Source: a virus. From it: a stretch of DNA of 24,566 bases. The position numbers and the translations under genes were made by a program. Positions 1-7,608 of the stretch are shown in pieces; within the stretch, counting starts at the first letter, position 1, and each line of letters starts with the position of its first letter. Below the pieces are notes generated by a model, which did no database searches, had not been told where the DNA came from, and was given only the letters and a program-made list of their open reading frames with translations. The DNA lies in IMG/VR virus record IMGVR_UViG_3300031251_000097, positions 1-24,566 of that record, one strand, 5' to 3'.

Positions 1-17
1 CAATAGGAGCTCAGCGC

Positions 18-206
18 ATGCTGGTCGCCCCCCGGCCCGGTTTCCAATACCGGCGCACCGACACCAAGGAGCTCGTCCCCGTCGACGGCTTCGAGGCCGA
101 TCCCACCCACCTGGACATCGCCCGCGCTCTCGATTGCGGCGACCTGGTCCCGGTCTCCTCCGCCAAGTCGGCCCGCGCGGCCGCTCGTAAGGACCCCGCC
201 CAATGA
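18..206 (+). CDS. Mu gp38-like DUF2635 protein
   Basis: A 62-residue protein with the short N-terminal pattern typical of DUF2635 (a 'hV.P..G..V.D...... L...G..V' layout). In phage Mu this small gene (gp38) sits directly upstream of the tail sheath gene, exactly as here. Its role is not established; it is presumed to act in tail assembly. A purine-rich AGGAG lies about 10 bases before the ATG, and the stop codon overlaps the sheath start as ATGA, so the two are translationally coupled. The C-terminus is Lys/Ala/Arg rich and probably flexible. The gene upstream, cut off at the window edge, may end at the TAG at positions 4-6 and would be expected to be a gp37-like protein, but a single codon cannot show this. 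Confidence 0.8.
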   Translation: MLVAPRPGFQYRRTDTKELVPVDGFEADPTHLDIARALDCGDLVPVSSAKSARAAARKDPAQ

Positions 207-1699
207 GCGCCGACATCCCCTTCCACCAGATCCCGAGCAACATCCGCGTCCCGCTGTTCTATGGCGAAGTGGATGCCAGCCATGCCAACACGGCGGGCCC
301 GAACCTGCGGGCGCTCCTGATCGGCTCCAAGACCGCCGCAGGGATCGCGCCGGCCAATGTGCCGCTGATCTCCCAGGGTGTGGCCGATGCCCAGACCCAG
401 TGCGGTCTCGGCTCGATCCTGGCCCAGATGGCGTACGCCTATCGGCAGAACGACACCTTCGGCGAGCTCTGGTATCTGCCCTTGTCCGACGCCGGCGGCG
501 CGACCGCGGCGACCGGGTCGATCGCCTTCACGGGCCCGGCCACGGCCGCGGGCACGCTCAGCCTCTACATCGCCGGCGCCCTGATTGCCGTGCCGGTGAC
601 TTCGGGGATGATCGCCACGGCCCTGGCCACGGCCGTCGTCGCGGCCATCACCGCCAATGTGAACCTTCCGGTCACCGCGGCCGTGGACGGCACCTTGGCC
701 TACAAGGTCAACATGACCGCGAAGAACGCCGGCCTCACCGGCAACGATATCGACATCCGCCTGAACTATCGCGGCACGCCGGCCGGCGAGGCGACCCCGG
801 CGGGCATCGTGGCCACGATCGTGGCGATGGCCAGCGGCGCCACCAATCCGACCCTGACCACGGCGCTCGCCAACCTGCAGGACCTGCAGTTCGAGTTCAT
901 CGCGATGGCCTATACGGACGCGACCTCGATCGCGGCCCTGACGGCCTTCCTGAACGACACGGCTGGCCGCTGGTCCTGGCAGACCCAGATCTTCGGTCAC
1001 TGCATCATCGCCTATCGCGGGACCTTCTCCAGCCTCACCACCTTCGGCACCGGCCTGAACGATCCGCACATGAGCGCGATCGGCTTCAATGACAGCCCGA
1101 CCCCGGCCTGGAAGGTGGCCGCGGCGCTCTGCGCCCAGGCCGCCATCAGCGTCCGCGCCGACCAGGCCCAGCCGATCCGGGGCGTGGTGCTGCAGGACGT
1201 GCTGGCGCCGCCGGTCGCGTCGCGCTTCAGCCTCAGCCAGCGCAATACCCTGCTGTTCGACGGCATCTCGACCTTCAACGTCGACCAGGGCGGCAACGTG
1301 GTGCTCGAGAAGCTGATCACCACCTACCAGACGAACACCTTCGGCTCGCCGGACAACTCGTTCCTGGACGCCGAGACCCTGTTCAATCTGGCGGGCATCC
1401 TGCGCCGGCTGAAGACCCTGGTGACGTCGAAGTATGGTCGCAGCAAGCTGGCGGCCGACGGCACCTTCCTGCAGCCCGGATCCGGAGTCATCACTCCGAA
1501 CATCATCCGCGCCGACCTGATCGCCGAGTATCGCGAGATGGAGGACGAGGGCCTGGTGCAGCAGTCCGACGTCTTCGCCCAGGGCCTGATCGTCCAGAAG
1601 AACAGCGGCAACCCCAACCGGGTCGATGTCCTCTATCCCGCGGTCCTGATCGATCGCCTGGACGTGTTCGCCCTGCTCGCCCAGTTCCGGCTGGCCTGA
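203..1699 (+). CDS. contractile tail sheath protein (Mu gpL-like)
   Basis: This 498-residue protein forms the outer contractile sheath that drives the tail tube through the host envelope. The start motif (F..IP..IRVP.FY.E.D.S.A) and the order DUF2635-sheath-tube are those of Mu-type myophages. The C-terminal half carries the conserved sheath region (ITTYQTN..G.PD.S.LD.ET...L..I.R.L) around residues 370-400 and a terminal 'VLYPA.LI..L...A...QF' that in sheath families interlocks neighbouring subunits. Length fits the Mu sheath (about 495 residues). The Ala/Gly/Thr-rich stretch at residues 90-220 is the surface-exposed insert domain, which varies most between phages. Very high confidence in family; the host-specific details of contraction are inference. 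Confidence 0.95.
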   Translation: MSADIPFHQIPSNIRVPLFYGEVDASHANTAGPNLRALLIGSKTAAGIAPANVPLISQGVADAQTQCGLGSILAQMAYAYRQNDTFGELWYLPLSDAGGATAATGSIAFTGPATAAGTLSLYIAGALIAVPVTSGMIATALATAVVAAITANVNLPVTAAVDGTLAYKVNMTAKNAGLTGNDIDIRLNYRGTPAGEATPAGIVATIVAMASGATNPTLTTALANLQDLQFEFIAMAYTDATSIAALTAFLNDTAGRWSWQTQIFGHCIIAYRGTFSSLTTFGTGLNDPHMSAIGFNDSPTPAWKVAAALCAQAAISVRADQAQPIRGVVLQDVLAPPVASRFSLSQRNTLLFDGISTFNVDQGGNVVLEKLITTYQTNTFGSPDNSFLDAETLFNLAGILRRLKTLVTSKYGRSKLAADGTFLQPGSGVITPNIIRADLIAEYREMEDEGLVQQSDVFAQGLIVQKNSGNPNRVDVLYPAVLIDRLDVFALLAQFRLA

Positions 1700-1730
1700 C
1701 CCCAACCCCTAATTCGAAGGAGGGCCAGGT

Positions 1731-2099
1731 ATGGCCGACACCACCAACCGCATCGCCGGCGTCTGCTATCTCAGCGTCGACGGCCAGCGCGTCGCCCTGG
1801 TGGGCGAATTCAGCTATCGCCCGGCCAGTCCGACCCGCGAGGCGAAGATGGGGGCCGACGGCTTCCATGGCTACAAAGAGAAGCCGCAGCAGGGCCAGAT
1901 CAAGGCCAAGCTGCGCGACTCCGGCGGCGTCAAGGTCGCCGACCTCGGCGCAATGACCAACGTCACGGTCACCGCCGAGCTGGCCAACGGCAAGACGGTG
2001 ATCGGGCGGAATATGTTCGTCACCGAGGCGCCGTCCGCCGACAGCGAAGAAGCCGAAATCGAGATCACGTGGGAGGGCCCGGATGTCAGCGAGCACTGA
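1731..2099 (+). CDS. tail tube protein (Mu gpM-like)
   Basis: A 122-residue protein matching the Mu-type tail tube family: start 'N..AG...L..DG....L.GE..Y' and a middle 'P..REA..G.DG..GY.E.P..G.I...L'. Hexamers of this protein stack to make the inner tube through which DNA passes. A strong Shine-Dalgarno (GAAGGAGG at 1716-1723) precedes the ATG, fitting the high copy number needed. This is the only gene in the tail block with such a strong separate ribosome site; its neighbours rely on overlaps. The 3' end overlaps the next gene by 17 bases in another frame. Confidence 0.92.
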   Translation: MADTTNRIAGVCYLSVDGQRVALVGEFSYRPASPTREAKMGADGFHGYKEKPQQGQIKAKLRDSGGVKVADLGAMTNVTVTAELANGKTVIGRNMFVTEAPSADSEEAEIEITWEGPDVSEH

Positions 2100-2400
2100 C
2101 GAAGGGGCCGACCAGGACTTCGTCATCGCCTGGCCGGATCCGGAATTCGAGCTCGTCCTGCGCAAGCCGGTCGAGCACGCGGACGAGACTATCACCTCGG
2201 TGATGTTGCGCGAGCCGACCGGCGGGGAGTGGGAAGAGATCTTCGCGCAGCCCGAAAAGCTGCGCCGGCGCTATGCGGTCAGCCGGGTAGGCGGGATCCC
2301 GATGGCCGTCGCCGCCAAGATCGGGATCGGCGACCTAGTCCGGGGCGAGGCCTACCTCAACAGTTTTTTCGAAGTCGGCCTGGTGATCGCCACCAAGTAG
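2083..2400 (+). CDS. tail assembly chaperone, unshifted form (Mu gp41-like, TAC_7 type)
   Basis: A 105-residue protein in the exact slot of Mu gp41, between tube and tape measure. The acidic N-terminus, the 'L..P......ITS..LREPTGGEWE' pattern and the 'Y.VS.V.GIP...A.KIGI.DL' core are typical of tail assembly chaperones (Phage_TAC_7 / E-41-14 family). These proteins coat the tape measure during tail assembly and are absent from finished virions. The start overlaps the tube gene; no strong ribosome site is visible, so coupling is likely. Close to its 3' end lies a TTTTTTC slippery heptamer with a downstream stem-loop, so a fraction of ribosomes should make a longer fusion product. Confidence 0.85.
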   Translation: MSASTDEGADQDFVIAWPDPEFELVLRKPVEHADETITSVMLREPTGGEWEEIFAQPEKLRRRYAVSRVGGIPMAVAAKIGIGDLVRGEAYLNSFFEVGLVIATK

Positions 2401-2510
2401 AGGCCGAGCTCGCTGCGGTTTTCCACTGGGATCCATTCACCATCGGCCGCCTGACCTGGCGGCAGATGCTCGACTGGCACGCCCGCGCCGAAAGGCTGGG
2501 CCTTCTGTGA
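2083..2510 (+). CDS. tail assembly chaperone, -1 frameshift-extended form
   Basis: Ribosomes that slip one base back on T-TTT-TTC (2364-2370) leave the gp41-like frame after residue 96. They continue for 46 codons in the -1 frame to the TGA at 2508-2510, giving a 142-residue product. The extension includes 'AELAAVFHW.P', 'I.RL..R.MLDWH.RAERLG', which resembles the second half (T domain) of other phage chaperone G/GT pairs that contacts the tape measure. No ATG with a ribosome site serves this frame by itself, which supports frameshifting. Conserved chaperone frameshifts are well known in long-tailed phages (lambda G/GT); Mu itself is reported to use a -2 shift, so the -1 geometry here is a difference. 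Inferred from sequence only. Confidence 0.75.
2364..2407 (+). promoter_or_regulatory. programmed -1 frameshift signal: slippery heptamer plus stem-loop
   Basis: The heptamer TTTTTTC (2364-2370) is positioned as X XXY YYZ in the chaperone frame (T TTT TTC). After a 4-base spacer, TCGGCC (2375-2380) can pair with GGCCGA (2402-2407). Inside this, TGGTG (2381-2385) pairs with CACCA (2391-2395) around a 5-base loop, leaving a 6-base bulge that contains the zero-frame stop. This is the classical arrangement of slippery site, short spacer and stimulatory stem. Pairing was found by eye; no folding energy was computed. Confidence 0.75.
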
Positions 2511-2517
2511 GGCGATC

Positions 2518-4203
2518 ATGAAGCCCAGTATCGCCGTCGAAATCACCGCCCGGGACAAGACCGAGGCGGGCCGGAAATCGGCGGAGAAGGGCTTCGGCGC
2601 CTTCGCGAAGAAGACCTCCGACCAGGCCAAGGTTTCCGGGATCGGGAAACTCGGCCAGCAGATCGAGAGCCTGACCAAGCTCAAGGGCGCGAGCTTCGGG
2701 TTCGAGAACGCGGGCCGGAGCCTTTCGCTGATCGGCAAGACCTCGGGTGAAGTCGCCAGCGGTTTCGGATCGGCGACCACCAAGGTGGTGGGCTTCGGCT
2801 CCGCGGCCGAGAGCGTGCTCGGATCGGTCGCCGAGGCGGCGGGAACCGCCGTCGGCGTCATTGGCGGCTTGGCCACGGCTATCATCGGAGCCGGCATCGC
2901 GACCGCCGCTCTCGGCGACAAATGGTCGAAGACAGGCGCTGAGATCGGGAGGACCGCCAAGGACCTCGGCATGTCGGTTCAGGATCTGCAGGCCGCGCGA
3001 GCTGCGTCGGAGCGGTTTGGCGTCTCGACGGACGCGACGACCTCAAGCCTGGACGCGCTGGGTTCGACTCTTAGGTCCGCTCAAATCGGCGGCAACAATC
3101 TCGCTCTTGGGACCCTGACGCAGCTCGGAATCAAACTGAAGCAGACGAAGGACGGGGCGACCGACGTCAACCAGGCGATGCTCGACATTTCCGATGCGAT
3201 CGCTCGCCAGAAGGACCCCCAGGTCCAGAAGCAGCTCGCCCAGGTCTTCGGCATGTCGGCCATGCTCCCGGCGCTGCGCCAGGGATCCGGCGCGCTCAAG
3301 CGTGAGGGAAGTGACTATCTCGCCTCCGGCCGGGCGCTGACACCCGAAGAGGTCGACAAGTCCACTGACGTCTATCGGCGCGTCGTGACGGCCCGCCAGC
3401 ACGTTGGCGCGATCGAGAAGAAGGCGGGTGTCGCCGCTGAGGGTGCGACGAGCGTGGCCGCGGACGGCGCCATCGTCGCGGCCGACAAGGCGGTATCCGT
3501 CATCGGCAGCGCCGGGGAAACGGCGCACTCGGCCGTCACCGCGATTACCGAGGGCGCCCGCAATCTCGCCCATAGCGGCCTCGAGGCCGGCCGCCACCTG
3601 ATGGAGGGCGGCAAGGAAGCCGGCCGGATCATCGGTGAAGAGTTCAGCCGGTTCGCTGGCCGCATTGAGCACCAGGAGAGCCGCGGCCACCAGTTTGACC
3701 GTCATGGCAATCCTCTGACGTCGTCGGCCGGCGCGATCGGCGCCCGCCAGCTGCTGCCGAAGACGGCGGAGCGCGTCGCCCGCCAGAACGGGATCGCCTG
3801 GGATCCAGACAAGTTCGCGCACGATCCTGCCTACAACCGAAAGCTCGGAGATCTCGAGCTCCAGCGCCTGCTCAAGAAATACGACGGTGACGAGGTCCTG
3901 GCCGCAGCGGCCTACAATGCCGGCGAGGGACGCCTGGACAAGCCCTATAAGGACAAGCGGGGCCACATGCAGTCCGGGTGGCTGCAGCGCTTCGGCGACC
4001 CTCGCAAGGGCGAGATCTCCGATGAGGACTTCGCCGCGAAAATTCCTTTCCGGGAAACCCACGACTACGTCGCCAACACCGCCAAGGCGCATGTCGAGAT
4101 CACGCTGCGGAATGCTCCCGTCGGGACGGTCGCCAAGGTGACCGGCGCCCCCGGGGTGAACGTCGATATGAACGTGGCCAGGAGCCTGGACGGGCCCGGA
4201 TGA
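2518..4203 (+). CDS. tape measure protein with C-terminal lytic transglycosylase domain
   Basis: A 561-residue tape measure protein, in the slot after the chaperone. Residues 1-340 are Ala/Gly/Ser/Lys-rich and helical, with a hydrophobic segment at about 104-131 that could cross the inner membrane during ejection. Residues about 376-535 form an SLT-type lytic transglycosylase: E387 in the 'QESRG' motif is the likely catalytic acid, followed by 'GAIGARQLLPKTA' and 'AAAAYNAGEGR' (Y466, N467). The enzyme would cut peptidoglycan as the tail tip penetrates. In this class the tape measure length sets tail length, so a fairly short tail is expected (inference). GAGG at 2509-2512 serves as ribosome site. 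The 3' end overlaps the next gene as ATGA. Confidence 0.9.
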   Translation: MKPSIAVEITARDKTEAGRKSAEKGFGAFAKKTSDQAKVSGIGKLGQQIESLTKLKGASFGFENAGRSLSLIGKTSGEVASGFGSATTKVVGFGSAAESVLGSVAEAAGTAVGVIGGLATAIIGAGIATAALGDKWSKTGAEIGRTAKDLGMSVQDLQAARAASERFGVSTDATTSSLDALGSTLRSAQIGGNNLALGTLTQLGIKLKQTKDGATDVNQAMLDISDAIARQKDPQVQKQLAQVFGMSAMLPALRQGSGALKREGSDYLASGRALTPEEVDKSTDVYRRVVTARQHVGAIEKKAGVAAEGATSVAADGAIVAADKAVSVIGSAGETAHSAVTAITEGARNLAHSGLEAGRHLMEGGKEAGRIIGEEFSRFAGRIEHQESRGHQFDRHGNPLTSSAGAIGARQLLPKTAERVARQNGIAWDPDKFAHDPAYNRKLGDLELQRLLKKYDGDEVLAAAAYNAGEGRLDKPYKDKRGHMQSGWLQRFGDPRKGEISDEDFAAKIPFRETHDYVANTAKAHVEITLRNAPVGTVAKVTGAPGVNVDMNVARSLDGPG

Positions 4204-5534
4204 CCGACTTCAGCAAATCCCTCCGCAAGGCCTCCTGGCGCGGCGTCCCGTTCGGCCTGGAGGCCGGCAGCGAGACGCTTGGCCGTCGCAAGGTCCGCCA
4301 CGACTATCCCTACCGCGACACCGTCTGGCTCGAGGACCAGGGCAAGTTGCCGCGCGCCTTCCGCCTGCAGGGCTTCCTGGTGGGCAATTCGGCGATCTAT
4401 GGCGGCGGCGACGTCAAGTCCCAGCTCAAGCGACTGGAGAGCGCCGCTGAGGCCAAGGGCGTTGGCGTGCTTGTGCATCCCAGCCGCGGCCACCTGACGG
4501 TCGATCTGATCGACCTGGTGATCTCCGAGCGCTGGGACGAGGGCAACTATTACGAGCTGCAGTTCTCCTTCGTCCAAGGCGGGACCCAGCTGTTCCCGGC
4601 GATCCTCGGCGCCCTCGGCGACCTGGTGGCCAAGGCGGCCGGCCTCGCCGATGCCGCAGGCCTTGGATCCTTCGTTTCGGCAGTGACGGGCCCTCTGCAG
4701 CAGGGCATCGCCGCAGCGACCTCGATGGCGGCGACGGCTCAAGGCTGGATCGACACGGCCACGAGCCTCGCCCGGGACGCCACCAGCCTCTATGGCACTG
4801 TGAGCCAGCTGGGCGGCGCCGACTTCGGGCGGTTCTTCAACGGGCGCAACGCCGGCTTCCTGGACGGCCTGACGAGCGTCTATTCGGGGGCCACGTCGAT
4901 CGGCGGCCTGATCAGCCTCGGGTCCGACCTCCGCGCGGCGGTTTCAACTTCCGGGGCAGGGGTGCTGTCGGCGATCGGCGGCCTCGGGGTCACCACCCAA
5001 GCGACCGACGTCGGCTCCGCCATCCAGGCCCATGTGGCGGCCCTGCAGGCGACCGCAGCGGATCCCGCCGACGGCCTGCGGATCCTCAAGGCGCTGGCCG
5101 AAGGCGGTCCGTCCGGCATGGATCCTTCGACGCCGGCCGGATCGGCGATGAGCGATCTCTACAGGCGCTCGGCGGTGATCGCGATGGCGCGGGTCAGCGC
5201 CACTTATCAGCCTTCCTCCTCGGATGACGCGAACGCCGTTCGCGGCTTGGTCCTTGGGCCGGTGGACGCAGAGATCAACGTCGCCGGCCAGCAGCAGGCC
5301 GACGCGGTCTATTCTGCGCTCCGCGGCCTGCGCCGTACTGTCGTCGATGACCTGGCGGATCGCGGCGGAGCTCTTCCGCAGCTGACCCAGATCCTCTCGG
5401 CCCGGGCGCTGCCGGCGATCGTATTGGCCCAGCGCCAATATGGGGACGCCGATCGCGCGGACGAGCTGGTGACCCAGGCGGATCCGCCACACCCGTGGTT
5501 CATGCCGCAGATCTTCTCCGCCCTGGGGTCCTGA
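4200..5534 (+). CDS. DNA circularisation / baseplate protein N (Mu gpN-like)
   Basis: A 444-residue protein with the DNA_circ_N N-terminal domain at residues about 7-95: 'ASWRGVPF.....ETLGRR...HDYP.RD...LED.G...R.F.LQGFLVG', then 'LKRLE.AAEAKG.G.LVHP..G'. In Mu, gpN binds early in baseplate assembly; the name comes from a proposed role in circularising incoming DNA. The C-terminal two thirds is Ala/Gly-rich and variable, and ends with '..ADELV...D..HPWFMP', typical of the family. It overlaps the tape measure stop (ATGA) and is followed after one base by the gp44-like gene. One copy of a 15-bp palindrome (5229-5243) lies within its coding sequence. Confidence 0.9.
   Translation: MTDFSKSLRKASWRGVPFGLEAGSETLGRRKVRHDYPYRDTVWLEDQGKLPRAFRLQGFLVGNSAIYGGGDVKSQLKRLESAAEAKGVGVLVHPSRGHLTVDLIDLVISERWDEGNYYELQFSFVQGGTQLFPAILGALGDLVAKAAGLADAAGLGSFVSAVTGPLQQGIAAATSMAATAQGWIDTATSLARDATSLYGTVSQLGGADFGRFFNGRNAGFLDGLTSVYSGATSIGGLISLGSDLRAAVSTSGAGVLSAIGGLGVTTQATDVGSAIQAHVAALQATAADPADGLRILKALAEGGPSGMDPSTPAGSAMSDLYRRSAVIAMARVSATYQPSSSDDANAVRGLVLGPVDAEINVAGQQQADAVYSALRGLRRTVVDDLADRGGALPQLTQILSARALPAIVLAQRQYGDADRADELVTQADPPHPWFMPQIFSALGS
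5229..5243. repeat. 15-bp perfect palindrome GCGAACGCCGTTCGC, copy 1 (inside gpN gene)
   Basis: An exact inverted repeat around a single central C, identical to the copy at 11057-11071 and matching the copy at 21146-21159 over 14 bases. This copy lies within a gene, so it is under coding constraint and could be coincidental; its function is unknown. Confidence 0.6.
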
Positions 5535-5535
5535 C

Positions 5536-6624
5536 ATGGCGGCAACCGATGAGCTGGTGCTCAAGGTCGATGGTAAGCTGCTGTCCGGCTGGACAGAGAT
5601 CTCGGTCACCCGCGGCATTGAGCAGATGCCGAACACCTTCGCGATCCTGGCGACCGAAGCCGCGCCGATCCTGAAGGACGCCGCCATGGTCCAGGCGGGC
5701 CAGGCCTGCACGGTGTCGCTAGGCAAGGACCTAGTGATCACCGGCTATGTCGACACGGTGAGCTCCGGATACGCGTCAGGTCAGCATACCGTGCAGATCC
5801 AGGGCCGCGGCAAATGCCAGGACCTGGTGGACTGCTCGGCAGAGTGGAAGGGGAGTCAGATCTCCGGCGCCAACGCCCTGGAGATCGCCCAGAAGCTGGC
5901 CGCGCCTTACGGGATCACGGTCAAGAACCTCGGTCCAGCTGGTGAGCCGGTGCCCCAGTTCAACATCAATGTCGGCGATACGCCGGCTGACGTCCTGGAG
6001 CTGATCACTCGCCACGCCGCTCTGCTCTATTATGAGGGGACCGATGGCAATCTGATCCTCTCCCAGGTGGGGACCGCCAAGGCGGCATCGGGGTTTGTCG
6101 AGGGCCAGAATGTCGAGCGCGCGAGCGTGACCCGTTCCGTCGCCCTGCGCTATTCGGACTACTGGGTAAGCCTTCTGTCCGTGGACGTGACCGGCCTTGG
6201 CCTGCTCGGCCCATCGGATGGTCTGTTCTACTTCAAGACCCAGGACCCGAACATCAAGCGCAATCGCAAGCTCTTCAGTGTCGTGGAGGGCGTCATGGGC
6301 GGTCAGGACCTGGCGCAGAAACGGGCTCTGTGGGACTGCGCCCGGCGCGCTGGCCGTGGCAAACAGGTGCGGCTGACGGTCGACAGCTGGCGGGACGGCA
6401 AGGGCAAGCTCTGGGAGCCCAACACCTTGGCGCCGATGACGCTGCCCCGTCTCAAGATCAAGGAGTCCGGGCTCTGCATCGCGGAGGTGACCTATCGGCT
6501 CGGCCTCGAGGGCGGCCGTACGGCCGAGCTGGTGCTAATGGCGAAGGAAACCTTCCTGCCCCAGCCGATCAAGCTGCAGCCGACCATTGCGGACGTTGTC
6601 CCTGCGCCACCCAAGGTCGGGTGA
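5536..6624 (+). CDS. baseplate hub protein (Mu gp44/gpP-like)
   Basis: A 362-residue protein with the Mu gpP/gp44 start ('ELVL.V.GK..SGW.EI.VTRGIE..PN.F') and the order N-gp44-gp45. It corresponds to the T4 gp27-type hub that caps the tube and seats the central spike. The middle section ('NALEIAQKLAAPYGI.V', 'TPADVLELITRHAALLYYEGTDGNL.L') is the family core at about residues 112-175. The last 100 residues hold 'R.GK..RLTVDSWRDG.G.LW.PNTL..M..P.L'. It starts 2 bases after the gpN stop, so it is probably translated by reinitiation. Confidence 0.93.
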   Translation: MAATDELVLKVDGKLLSGWTEISVTRGIEQMPNTFAILATEAAPILKDAAMVQAGQACTVSLGKDLVITGYVDTVSSGYASGQHTVQIQGRGKCQDLVDCSAEWKGSQISGANALEIAQKLAAPYGITVKNLGPAGEPVPQFNINVGDTPADVLELITRHAALLYYEGTDGNLILSQVGTAKAASGFVEGQNVERASVTRSVALRYSDYWVSLLSVDVTGLGLLGPSDGLFYFKTQDPNIKRNRKLFSVVEGVMGGQDLAQKRALWDCARRAGRGKQVRLTVDSWRDGKGKLWEPNTLAPMTLPRLKIKESGLCIAEVTYRLGLEGGRTAELVLMAKETFLPQPIKLQPTIADVVPAPPKVG

Positions 6625-6627
6625 TCT

Positions 6628-7149
6628 ATGTCCGCAATTCATAATCTTCACCGCTGGATCCAGCGGATGTGGGGCGTCGCCGCCCTGCATGTGATCGATG
6701 ACACCGGCGATCAGCAGCTGGCCCAGGTGCACTTCGGCGCCGGCGGTCCGGACCTCCTCGAGGAGATCATCGACAAGGTTCCGAGGTGCGGTGAATACGG
6801 CCTGGCCTATTGCCCGCCGGATGGCTCCGAAGCCGTCACGATCTTCCTGGGCGGCCGTCGCTCCAGCGGTGTGATCATTGCCACTGGCCACAAGGCCACC
6901 CGCCCCAAGGGCCTCAAGCCCGGCGAGGCGATGCTCTATAACGGCCTCGCCGCCACGTTCGTGAAGATGAGCCAGGACGGCAAGATCCGCTCCACCGCGA
7001 CCGACTGGATCCACACCGGCGATCAGCACCTCACCGGCACCGAATACGCCGCGCACATGATCCCGACCGATGGGGCCAGCGGAACCTTCACCACAGTCGA
7101 TGGCAAGACGGTCACCGTGACCCACGGCATCATCACCCAGATCGTCTGA
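6628..7149 (+). CDS. baseplate spike / assembly protein (Mu gp45-like)
   Basis: A 173-residue protein of the Mu gp45 (gpV-like) family: a short N-terminal helix, an OB-like 'Q.AQVHF.AGG...EEI...' region with 'EYGLAYCPPDGSEA..IFLGG.RS.GVI.A..', then a C-terminal beta region with repeated 'DG..' and 'T.T' turns (about residues 120-173). That pattern is expected for the trimeric beta-helical spike that punctures the outer membrane. Spacing to the hub gene is 3 bases. The C-terminal 'VTVTHGIITQIV' lacks an obvious His-x-His metal site, so the spike tip may be made by another small protein or lack iron. Confidence 0.92.
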   Translation: MSAIHNLHRWIQRMWGVAALHVIDDTGDQQLAQVHFGAGGPDLLEEIIDKVPRCGEYGLAYCPPDGSEAVTIFLGGRRSSGVIIATGHKATRPKGLKPGEAMLYNGLAATFVKMSQDGKIRSTATDWIHTGDQHLTGTEYAAHMIPTDGASGTFTTVDGKTVTVTHGIITQIV

Positions 7150-7158
7150 GGCCTGCAC

Positions 7159-7608
7159 ATGGCGGATATTTCGACCGTCTGGGACCCGGACAACGGGCGG
7201 GGCGACTGGGTGGTGGTGGGCGCCGACCTGGTCGCCGGCGACGACCTGGCGACCGCGGTGCTGATCAGCCTGTTCACCGATCGCCGCGCCGAAGCCGAGG
7301 ACGTGATCCCTGACGGCTCCGGAGATCCCCGCGGCTGGTGGGGAGATACCGGGCGCGACTTTCCGCTCGGGTCCAAGCTCTGGCTGCTGGACCGCTCGAA
7401 ACAGACCGAAGACGTCCGCCAGCGGGCCGAGGACTACATCAATGACTGCCTCGCGTGGGTGCTGGACGGCGGTATCGCCGCCAGCCTCACGGTCGAGGCG
7501 AGCTGGCAGAAGGCCGGCATGCTGGGCGCCCGGATCGTGCTCTTCGAGCCGGACGGGTCGATCCAGCGCGAGTTCAACTACCAGTGGGCTTGGAAGGACG
7601 TGAGCTGA
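7159..7608 (+). CDS. baseplate wedge protein gp46 (GP46 family)
   Basis: A 149-residue member of the Mu gp46 family, which corresponds to the T4 gp25-like wedge component linking the sheath to the baseplate. The signature is clear: 'GDWVVVGADL..GDDL.TAVLISLFTDRRA..EDVIPDGSGD.RGWWGD', then 'GSKLWLLDR.K.....R..AE.Y....L.W..DG' and a terminal 'EF.YQWAWKDV'. It ends one base into the next ATG (TGATG), giving tight coupling with the gp47-like gene. Confidence 0.93.
   Translation: MADISTVWDPDNGRGDWVVVGADLVAGDDLATAVLISLFTDRRAEAEDVIPDGSGDPRGWWGDTGRDFPLGSKLWLLDRSKQTEDVRQRAEDYINDCLAWVLDGGIAASLTVEASWQKAGMLGARIVLFEPDGSIQREFNYQWAWKDVS

Noticed and set aside
11-1705. A 564-residue open frame antisense to the tail sheath gene
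   Set aside because: Arg/Gly/His/Asp-rich composition typical of antisense frames in GC-rich DNA; the opposite strand encodes a clear sheath protein.
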